Origin: Glandiceps talaboti
Lineage: Eukaryota > Hemichordata > Enteropneusta > Spengelidae
Reading direction: 5' to 3'
NCBI RefSeq assembly: GCF_964340395.1
Contig: NC_135549.1
Coordinates: 31,767,332 to 31,807,331 of the forward strand
DNA length: 40,000 bases
In this document: in pieces, positions 11,438-23,300 of the stretch
Numbering within the stretch: the first letter of the stretch is position 1
How the letters are laid out: each line of letters begins with the position of its first letter
Translations under genes and position numbers: made by a program
The notes under the pieces: generated by a model
What the model saw: the letters and a program-made list of their open reading frames with translations, nothing else
Told to the model about the DNA's origin: nothing
Databases searched by the model: none

Positions 11438-14344
11438 TGCTGTTATGAAATGAATTCTAATTACTCTCCTTTATTTCTGAGTACACCCCTTGACATACCT
11501 TGACATGTTTCTGTTGATCAACTTGAAACATATCTGTTCCTATTTTACCAAGCACCATAGGTTCTTGTCTACAATGCAAATTTAGCAGTCCATGACACAC
11601 ATCATACGCCATATTTGTTTTAACGTCCCAGTCAAGAACAATATCTTGATTAGCCAATACTTCTTGTAAAGATTGAAGTTCCATGAATTCTGTTAACAGC
11701 CAGAAATTCCCTAGAAAAGATTAAAAGGTTTGAGTAAGTTATCTCATGAAACATAACGCAACCGATAATAACAAATGAAACTAAGAACCAAAACTCGTTT
11801 CAGATAAATCAAATATGATAATACCAGCAAGCTAATCAACCAATACCTCAATTAACTGATCAAACAAATCGATTAATTAGCAAAAATAATAACTAGCCAT
11901 AATAAGATTGAGGCAAAGTTCGGATTAAAATTAACATTTAGGTTTGAAAAAAGTGATGTGTCAGAGCAACAGGAACTTTTGAATACAGATAAAAGCAATA
12001 ATTCTAGTATGTAATCCTTATAGTTCCACTGGTAAGACAACACTAATGTGAGAACATAGGATTGAAATCTTGGCCTCTAAGCATGTTATTTTCCACTAAA
12101 CCAACATGCTTATCGTCATAACTGAATATTTTCAAGATATAATCGCAGACTAAAATATGAAAGCAACTATATATCACAAATGTAGTCTGAATATTGGCAT
12201 ATTTTAGGAAAACCTAACACTTCCCCAGTTTCGTGATGTGTTGTACAACAATTTCCTTGAACTGGCTTACAACATCAATTACCTTGAACTGGCTCACAAC
12301 ATCAATTGCCATGAACTGGCTTACAACATCGATTACCTTGAACTGGCTTACAACATCAATTACCTTGAACTGGCTTACAATATCAATTACCTTGAACTGG
12401 CTCACAACATCACTTACCTTGAACTGGCTTACAATATCAATTACCTTGAACTGGCTCACAACATCAATTACCTTGAACTGGCTCACAACATCAATTACCT
12501 TGAACTGGCTCACAATATCAATTACCTTGATCTGGCTCACAACATCAATTACCTTGAACTGGCTCACAACATCACTTACCTTGAACTGGCTTACAATATC
12601 AATTACCTTGAACTGGCTCACAACATCACTTACCTTGAACTGGCTCACTACATCAATTACCTTGATCTGGCTCACAATATCACTTAACTTGAACTGGCTC
12701 ACAACATCAATTACCTTGAACTGGCTTACAACATCACTTACCTTGAACTGACTCACAACATCAATTACCTTGAACTGGCTCACAATATCAATTACCTTGA
12801 TCTGGCTTACAATATCAATTACCTTTAACTGGCTCACAACATCAGTTACCTTGAACTGGCTCACAACATCAATTACCTTGAACTGGCTCACAACATCAAT
12901 TACCTTGAACTGGCTCACAATATCATTTACCTTGATCTGGCTCACAATATCAATTACCTTGAACTGGCTCACAATATCATTTACCTTGATCTGGCTCACA
13001 ACATCAATTACCTTGAACTGGCTCACAATATCAATTACCTTGAACTGGCCCGGCTCACAATATCATTTACCTTGATCTGGCTCACAATATCAATTACCAT
13101 GAACTGGCTCACAATATCATTTACCTTGATCTGGCTCACAATATCAATTACCTTGATCTGGCTCACAATATCAATTACCTTGATCTGGCTCACAATATCA
13201 ATTACCATGAACTGGCTCACAATATCATTTACCTTGATCTGGCTCACAATATCAATTACCTTGACCTGGCTCACAACATCAATTACTTTGAACTAGCTCA
13301 CAATATGAATTACCTTGAACTGGCTCACAATATGAATTACCTTGATCTGGCTCACAATATCATTTACCTTGATTTGGCTCACAATATCAATTACCTTGAA
13401 CTGGCTCACAATATCAATTACCTTGAACTGGCTCACAATATCAATTACCTTGAACTGGCTCACAATATCATTTACCTTGATCTGGCTCACAATATCAATT
13501 ACCTTGAACTGGCTCACAATATCAATTACCTTGAACTGGCTCACAATATCATTTACCTTGATCTGGCTCACAATATCAATTACCTTGAACTGGCTCACAA
13601 TATCAATTACCATGAACTGGCTCACAATATCAATTACCTTGAACTGGCTCACAATATCAATTACCTTGAACTGGCTCACAATATCAATTACCATGAACTG
13701 GCTCACAATATCAATTACCTTGATCTGGCTCACAATATCAATTACCTTGATCTGGCTCACAATATCAATTACCTTGAACTGGCTCACAACATGAATTACC
13801 TTGATCTGGCTCACAACATCAATTACCTTGAACTGGCTCACAACATGAATTACCTTGATCTGGCTCACAATATTAATTACCTTGAACTGGCTCACAACAT
13901 CATTTACCTTGATCTGGCTTACACTATCAATTACCTTGATCTGGCTCACAACATCAATTACCTTGATCTGGCTTACAACATCAATTACCTTGAACTGGCT
14001 CACAACATCAATTACCTTGAACTGGCTCACAATATCAATTACCTTGATCTGGCTCACAACATCAATTACCTTGACCAGGCTCACAACATCAATTACCTTG
14101 AACTGGCTCACAATATGAATTACCTTGATCTGGCTCACGATATCAATTACCTTGAACTGGCTCACAACATCAATTACCTTGAACTGGCTCACAACATCAC
14201 TTACCTTGATCTGGCTCACAACACTTCGCAAGACATCTAACCATAAAATTACTCTGCAACTCCTTCATCAAATCGTATCTACGAAGTAACTCTCGTTGGA
14301 GATAATTGGGAGCATTCGTCCTGAAATAATGAGAGTAGTCGTCG

Positions 14345-14378
<34 letters not shown>

Positions 14379-17300
14379 GGTGGTGGTGGTGGTGGTGGTG
14401 GTGATGATTAAACCATTTGAGTTCAAGGCAAAATATATAAATTTATTTTGTGTTTGTGTTGAGATATAATCGAATACAAGACAGTGTTTCTGCTAATGTC
14501 GGAATTTTAGTAATGCATTCCAGTATCGCTAGGAGCGTGTTATTTCATCATTATGTACATATGCAATGGTCATCTGCGCCACTAAAATAACACCTTTGGT
14601 GCTCAAAATCCGATGACAATTTATTGATAGATCCCAATTTTAACAGAGAATGTTTATGAAGAATAATTACCTTTCTGGCAAGCCGAACTGATTGACAACA
14701 ATAACTCCCCCTTGGTATTCAGCCTTCATAACTTTGCAGTTGTTTTCACAGCTAAGGCACGTGATCAGATTTATATCCTTAGAAGACACTGAACCAGTAT
14801 GGTCACTCTCCTGGCATATAGGACCAACTAAAATACACATCAAATAACATGGACTTTTTTACACGATTTTCTGAGCCTTTAAATTGAGAAATCTCTTCAA
14901 AAATCAATGTATGTACAAAACTAATTATTTCAAACCAAATACAAATATAGATAAGAAAGTTAGACCAATAAATTATGAAATACAGAAGGGTATTGTGGGT
15001 ATTGATAACAATATACATTTTGATTTGAAGACTTTCAACTTGGTGCAGTCTTAACCCTTACAAAACTGGACCGCTTATTAAGTGGTTCGTAGGCATGTGA
15101 GAACCATGTCACATACTTATTTGAGTAAAAATAACCATTTCATAGCATGTGTATCGATAGCATGCTTATTTCTGAATGTTCCACATGCTAACTCTAACAT
15201 GTACATGGTTAATCTTAGAATGTACAAGCTTATTTCACATGCTTAGCAAAATTAACATGTACATGGTAAATCATAGAAATGTACAAGGTTATTTCACATG
15301 CTTAGCAAATATTAACATGTACATGGTAAATTCAAGACATGCTTTGATCCGGGTGTATGTACAATACAAGTCATGCAATGGCGTGTTGTTTCTCGCTTTT
15401 GCCGGGCATACATTTGATAAGAATTGGTATTAGTATTCTGAATGCTGAATTTAGTGGCTCCGATTACTGTTCATGTTAAATTTACCTGTATTTGAAAGAA
15501 AACTGGGGAGAAATCGATCTGAAAATCAAGGTCATATGTTCTACAACACAGTGGACATGGAGGCCGCCATATTTGTTTACTTCATTTTCATAATATATTC
15601 ACAGCTTCCCATGTGACCAGATTCCTGCGATCTTATTGGTTGAAATTCAAATATCGGCCATTACTGCATAGTCTGGTCCCCTGCCCCCTTTCTACCGCTG
15701 CTGGCGCTACACTCACGAAAGGAGTCAGGTATGGGCCACCATTTTTGTCAGGATCTTGACAAAAATGTCGGACTACCACGTGACATCACTAGCCAATCAA
15801 CAGTACAGACGCTCGTATACGCGTAAAGTTCAATTTGGTGAGTCGTAGCAACATGGCTGTCACTGTCAGTAAAACCCAGTGAAAATAAACACAGCAACAT
15901 GTGTAGTTTGTGGGAGTGACGGACTTCGCTTAATTTTTTTTTTTTTTTTGTCAATAAACTTTTTGACCAATTAGCACACTCGATAGTAATGGCCAATCAC
16001 AGCCATGCATTAAGTGGCCCATACCTGACTCCTTTCGTGAGTGTAGCGCCAGCAGCGGTAGAAAGGGGGCAGGGGACCAGACTAATTACTGCATTGTCCA
16101 CGGAAATTTGAACATTCAACATTCATGCTCGCGTTATCAGTCGTATTTTCAACACTACAAAATGTTTACAACAGTGGAACCTTTACCAAAAGCTGTTACA
16201 CCATACCAATTACTGATCAGGGTTACAATACAACCAACCCCTTGTGATTATGACATTTACGTGATTGTCGATACAGCTGCAAATGCAAGCATGGATACAC
16301 ACTGTGACATGTACTGCAATGTATGTATTTATAAGTTACGGTAGGCCTTGATTTCCGTATAGCTCCTCCTCAGCCTGTTATTATCGATCTTTTGTTGACT
16401 TTCATTACTAATAGTTTCAAAATTTGGTTGTAAATAAATGAGTTAAACTGATTTTTACATGTGCACAAGTCGTTTGGTTTTTTTACAAATGTAAGCCTGG
16501 CCAGCTGCTCCATGACCATCACTATGATTATGGGACACATGGCGAGTCACAGGCACTCAAATCAAGGTGTATGATTTTTTTAAAAATGTATAGTGAATAA
16601 GGCCAGAAAAAAAGCTGTTCAGCCTACCTACCCATATTTTTGGCATTTCAATTTTTTAAAATTTTTTGTGATGGGCAAAATATCCTCATGCTGGCTTTGC
16701 ATGTCAGTGAAATGCACACTTTGTTTCAAAATTAAGGGAATTTCTTTATATTTTCTGAATAGTACATGTAACAATATACATTTGAGTCTATTCCAAATTA
16801 TGTGCTATCAGTGGTTTACTTGGCTCTGATGATGCATACAAGCATGAATGGAGATAAAATTAAACTGTTGCATATCCAATATTCACTAAACGAAATGAGC
16901 AAAACTTTATGACCATGGGAAGGGCAGTCATTGGGCCATCAAAAGTCTGAAAGTCTTCAAATGTTTTACTCTTTCTTTATTCATGATTTTTTTGGAATCA
17001 AATTAAAGTTCAGGAGAAGTCATTTACCATATCTGCAAAATATCTTTCAGCTTTGCCACAACAATTACACTTCATAGCCAGATAAAATGTACTGCATGTC
17101 ATAATTGTCTCTCAATTCTGGTATTTTAAAACCACACTCAAGCTTGTAAGACTTTAAATTATGTTTTTTTGTTTTATATTTTATGCCTATAAATGGCCTC
17201 CTATATTGTCTTATTTTCAAAAAAGTTTGCATTTTTGAGGATGTATCCTTCCAATCAGTAGCAATCACGGTAATAATTGTCTTCCTCCCAAAACAAGATG

Positions 17301-20300
17301 GAAGGTGGCTGACTAAGTACCTCCCTTCATAGGTCAGAGCTAAATATGACACATCTCCTTACAAGTATCCATGTAAAATGCACATCCTTTGTCAAGTAAT
17401 ATCATTTGGACTGTTATTGTAGTTGCGAGATTATCACTTATTTTTAATGCATCATTGTACCTGTGCTACCATATATAATTTTATATCTCCTCTATAGTGT
17501 AGGTGACAGAAGGAGTGCCTAAAATAATTCTGGAGTTTCATTTAGCGGGTCTTAACATATTTAGAGAGGAGCTACAAAATTTGTTATCCGTAAATTGTGC
17601 ATATTTCCCAACTAGAGCTGATGTAAATCAATTGACATTTTTCCTCCCCAAATCATACAGATTGATTCGGGTGCCTGTGGTCCTAGTACAACTCATCTTT
17701 CAGCATTCTGTCACAAACTGAAAGCTATCAGAAGTATATATGTCAGGTCTGTTTGTGGTCTCTCAGAGTTCATATTTGGCACCTTTTTACTAAATAATGG
17801 TGAATTACTTTTCAAAATCTGCATGTAGAGTAACTCGCACATGTGCTGTATAGAATTTTCACATGCTTATTGACAAGTATGTACACACTTATTCACAAGC
17901 ATGTACATGGTTATTGACCTATAAGCAGTCCATAAACATGTGTATAGGCCGAATTATTTAAATGAGCTAAGTATGTGCATGCTTATATTGCATGTTTATT
18001 TAAGCATGTACATGGTTATTCACAAGCATGCACATGCTTATTCACAAGTATGTACATGCTTAAATAAGCATGCATATAAATTATGCACATGCTTAAAATA
18101 AGCATGTGTATAAGCATGCACATACTTAGCTCATTTAAATAATTCGGCCTATACACATGCTTATGAACTGCTTATTTGCCCATACATGTCTATATACTTA
18201 TAAGCATGTAGAATAAGCATGTGCATGGTTATTCTACATGCTTCTCACATGCTTCTCACATACATGTCAGTTCTGTAAGGGTTCATACAAAAATGTTAGT
18301 ATATGTACACCAGATTACCTCATTCCTTTCAATCATAACATTTTTCTATATTTTTATTCAGTGAGATGTTATCTTTTAAAAAGAAGAAGTTCTCTTCATG
18401 TTGCAGAGGAAAGCAAAAATAGATAATTCAAACTTCATACCTATGAATTCTTGATCTGGTATGTTATGAAGAGATGCAAGCTCAGTTGTTTGTGATGTTC
18501 TTAAAGGAACCCTCGGTTGGCCTACGAAAAAAAAATTGCACAAGGAACATTTGATAGTGTATGTTGTGAGAAGGTTAAACGCTGGTCTCACCTATACTAC
18601 TAGTGACAACATACAAACTTGCACTCAACTCGATTGAGGTGAAAGCCAGGTGCCCCATAGACGGAGTGGCGTTTATTCAACAAAACAATTACAAACAAGG
18701 TTCGATTACAAAGAAAAACTAAATGCTTTCCGAACTGCTATCCGACAGTTGCTATGGTAACAACTACATATGTAAAGCTAGTGATATAAATACAGAACGT
18801 TGACAGTCTTGTGGTTAATAATTGCATACTGTTGGGATGCAAAAAAAGCACAAAAAAGAAGCCCCCGACTTGCACAATCGCCGCCCAGGAAAAACCAGAG
18901 GTAAAACACCCTAGTTTATTAAGGTAAAAAGAAATTCTCTGGAAACCTGTGGCCATGCGACTTGTACCGGGTGAGGAATATCGGACCTCATTCGATTTAC
19001 ATAGATCTACGCAATAGAATAAAATGCATGCAAAGTACACAGTACAAAAATTAGAACTGGAACGGATGCAGAATGAAATGTGTCCGTCTATACGAAGAGA
19101 GCACTGACTAGACTGCCAATTCATCCTGAACCAACGCCCAACATACATTTGTTCAAGGTCAATATTATATTTAGGCGAAACGTTGAGACATTAATTTATC
19201 GCTATACTACGTACCGCGGGAAATACTAATTGATGTAATATATAAAGTACACTTCAGTATTGGATATACTGATAACTGTTCTTGGTTTGACACATAACAT
19301 AGTTTTGTTGTATTTTAGGACAGTTCTAGACTATCACATAAAACGTACAGGTGCATAAAATAAACAAAGACGTTTGCTGTATAAACCAAACAAATCATTG
19401 CAAGTGACGAACTAGTCTCGCTGCCAGACTCGTGACTATCGTCCCTAATCGTCGTATGTATGCCGAGCGGCTTAGCCGCGAGAGGAGAGGGACTACTCCC
19501 TATCCCGACTAAAGTCCCCTCACTTCTGGCGGCTTCTCCGCTTAGGATACACTTCGTGTGCCTTACAAAGCTAACGGACGATAGTCACGAGTCTGTCAGT
19601 GAGACTAGTGTCGAACGAAAGCTAAATAAACTATAATATAGTAAACATTTTCATTACAATTACCTTGGCCAGAGTCTTCTCTGTCTAGTGCAAGGAGACT
19701 TTCTATCTTTCTATTCTTTTCAGTCAATTCCTGATACATTTCAGAGATACTTTTGATGTATTCCTCCACCTTTGTTTCCAAAGCAATGATGTTTCTTTGC
19801 TGGTCTTCTCTCTCTTTTTTTAAGTACATATTGTCCGTAAGTATGGCGTCTCTTTCTTTTCTCTCTCCAAGCATTCCACTTGCCATAGTCTTGTACGTCG
19901 TAACTAGAGTGTTGTACCTCTCTTCTAATTCACAGAATGACGACACATCTATGGATTGTGAATTCTGGTTAGACTCTATGGGTTGTGAATTCTGGTCAGA
20001 CTCTATGGGTTGTGAATTCTGGTCAGACTCTATGGGTCGTGAATTCTGGTCAGACTCTATGAATGACATGAATATAATTTGCAATAATACTGACATTGAG
20101 TTTCTGGTTGCAATGTTGTCAACATATTTGTGTTATAAGTAAACAAATCACAACTTTAACATTTAGCTGCCAAGGTCAGTGAGGGTCTTGTATTTTCATG
20201 GTAAACGTATCTATATCTTGTCAACCATTTAGATGGTTTGCTAATGTGCTAATTCTATTAATTGGATAATATTTGAAAATACCTACCTGTTCATAATCCC

Positions 20301-23300
20301 AAAATGTTTGCTCACTGCCTAAGTCCCACAGTACATACCTATACCGTTGTCATCCTTCAATTCTAAGTTTTGAAATACATATACGTTCATTTGCCGATCC
20401 TAAGTACCTGGTCACTCTTCCTTAAATCTCAAACTGTCGACAGCCCCCCCCCCCCCCCCATTCCCTGCTCATTCTATATATCTGGAAACATCTACTTGTA
20501 CTGTTGGCAACCCCGTGTTTGCTTACACTTTAGGGTTTTAAATACCTGCCTGTACTGTTGTAAATCCCCAGTGCCTATTCACTCTCCCAAACACCTACCT
20601 GTACTTTTGGCAGTCCTTGGTACCTGACCACTCGTCACGTTAGCTGAAAGGATGTCCTTGGCTTGCTCACAGCAATCAGACTGAATATTGAAAACATCCC
20701 AATATAAAATAAGGATATTATCATCAACTCGTGAATTTTTGTCTTTTGCTTTGGAATCTAACTGACTGTTTTTGCTATATATTTGCAGTCAAACATTACT
20801 AAAATCAATTCATTCTCTGAATGGCTAATAATTTTTAGCATTTAAACTACTGGTAGAAAAATGTGTCGTATACTTTTTATGGACCACAGCTGATAGCTTC
20901 TATCTTTAATTTAATTATAGAACACGATAGATAGATGTCACCGTATAATGTAGATTATACTCTTATCAATAGGATTTACACTCCATATTTATAGAAATTA
21001 TTGAAAACATTGTATAACGAATCATTGGTGTAAGATACTTACTTGTTCTCCCAAGATTTCATAGTATGGTTGAACTGTAACATTCACCAAGTGAATGTTG
21101 TATTCCTTCTTGTCTAAAACTGATTGAGCAGCTGAAAAAGGGTTGTAACAACGATTGAAATATCAGAACGACATAAAATGGTAAATAATCCATATAAATC
21201 GAAAATGTGCAAGATTGAATTATATTCGATTTCATACTATCATATTAATCCGAATTGCAATATCTAACATGTAATTTTAGATATACAATATTAAATATGT
21301 AATTTTCCAAATATATTAAAGATGGTAAATGACTTTGGTGACATACTTGTTTTATCTAAACCAATCATAATTGATCTTTACAATCCTTTGTTCTGACGTC
21401 TTGATTATTACAGATCAAATTAGCAAAATACATAATATAAACACAGCAATGACGTCATACCTTTGTAATCCTTGAACTGAATCAGGGCACTTTTATTTTC
21501 ATAATCTATTCTCGACTTTTGGATATCGCCACCCCCTGTCTTCGGACGCTCAAAGAAGATTGAGATTAGTGACTCGTTCAGCCTTCTTGTAACGTTCTTT
21601 ACCAAGATGAATGTTGTGAACGGAACTTTGCTCACAACCAGTAATGAGCCCATTACCAGTTTACATTTGAATGAGTCAAAATCTGAATAAAAAGAAAAGA
21701 GAATCAAAAAGTTAATACCCAGTCAATCTTCTGTACAAAATCGAGAAGTTGCGTTTCATTATGGACATTACACTGCATCATTATCAAAAGTTCGGATTAC
21801 ATTAAATAGACATAAAATTTATATTGTTTCATTAAAGTTTTACAGACATGTAAAAACAGCAAATTCCCTGAATTAGCGTGTAATGAAGATAATTAACAAG
21901 AACATATTCCAATACAATACTGACCAGATCTAGCTTTATCTACGTCATAAGCCTAACCACTTTGGATGACTAGTGTTGGCGCCCTCAACGTTCAAAAATC
22001 TCAATAATTTGAGCTGTTGTTAAGCATGAATACCAGACAAAACCCAGACTCTTACACTTCAAATTTACATTTGAATTTCATTGTTCTTGGTAGAAGTTGA
22101 TGCAAATACAACATTTCAAATACGAGGAAATTCAATAATTTCATTCATGACTTCAACTATGAAAATTGTTTATTTGGTTGACAATGGTATTACAACAATT
22201 GTATACACTTATTGCAATATACAAGAGTAGCTATCAAAATCAAAGTATTAATGGTTTTTAAACAATAACTAAAAGTATTTACTTCTCTATCAATTCCATT
22301 TAAATAGTTGGGTATGAATGGATAAATAAGGAATTTGTTAGTAAAAACATAAGGCTTACAAATGTTTAATTTAGAACTTATAATCTAATAGTAATAAGCT
22401 GCTGTCATTGTTCTAGTTATCCACGTGCCAGTTAACATTGCTAGAGTTGCAGATGAAGAAAATTCAAATCAACTCTTTGTAGTTTATTATTGACTACAAA
22501 TAAAACATGAACACATAGTCAACTAGCCGAGTTTCAATGTACTACTGGAAGAGATAGCTAAGGCACCTTTCACTCACTATTTTAAATGACATTATTGTCA
22601 ATATTTTTAATCACTACAAAAATATTCAAGGACAGAATACACACAGCTTGGCGGTCTGAGGCAGGTGCCCCCTTTATTTGCACCTACAGGAAAAGAGATG
22701 CCATAACAGTAGATTACAATACAATTCTGTGAACTATATAACATTGAACTACCACAGTAAAATAGAATATGCTCACTAAATTAGCCATGATTTGCCAAAT
22801 TGACATGTCCAATTAAACTACTTTCAACTACAAGTGAATACTACCAGACGATAGTTACTGTCTAAAAAGAACAATACTTGAAAATTGGTTGTGGGTGGGT
22901 GGGTAAGAAGAGTTCAATTCACCCACTCTTACTCGTACAATAGGCTGAAAGTTTGAAAGTGAACTCCCTAGCCTGCGTAATTAATTCCTTAGAGGGCGCC
23001 CTCTTATGAGGAGTGCTCCCCTCAAAGGCACACAATCACTACAAAAATATTCAAGGACAGAATACACACAGCTTGGCGGTCTGAGGCAGGTGCCCCCTTT
23101 ATTTGCACCTACAGGAAAAGAGATGCCAAACAGACCACCAAGCTGAATCACCCATGGTTGTGGAAACTGGCAAGTAAATGAATTAAACCTAGTAAAAAAA
23201 GTATTCACATTAGTTGACATTACTAGTAGCTACCATACAGGTACACAAGAAAATAAGCTAACTGTATTTCGTATGCCACCATTATGTAAGTTAAAAGTCT

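Larger units (their letters stand above)
15055..18281. mobile_element. Candidate DNA transposon with piggyBac-like ends (non-autonomous)
   Basis: The left end reads TTAA|CCCTTACAAAACTG (15051 on) and the right end, reversed, reads TGAA|CCCTTACAGAACTG. This gives 14-bp inverted ends with one mismatch and TTAA on one side, TTCA (a one-base change) on the other. Both subterminal zones are dense in copies of the CATGCTTAT and AACATGTACATGG words, as in many DNA transposons. There is no transposase frame. The unit would be 3227 bp, including the 416-bp MITE at 15669. It lies in the intron between exons 8 and 9. Confidence 0.4.

Noticed and set aside
12214-14240. Long open frames on both strands encoding VSQFKVIDV or NYLELAHNI repeats
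   Set aside because: These come from the 27-bp satellite, whose length is a multiple of three. The host gene's frame through the array is closed by TGA.
18640-18690. CCAGGTGCCCC...GTTTATT, similar in style to the Ngaro B repeat (GCAGGTGCCCCCTTTATTT)
   Set aside because: Only about 20 bp are alike and no second repeat or frame is nearby, so a solo remnant cannot be supported.
21700-22608. Search for a missing exon between exon 3 and exon 4
   Set aside because: I read the minus strand here for an acceptor followed by a phase 0 to phase 1 exon and found only short candidates closed by stops (for example after 22006).
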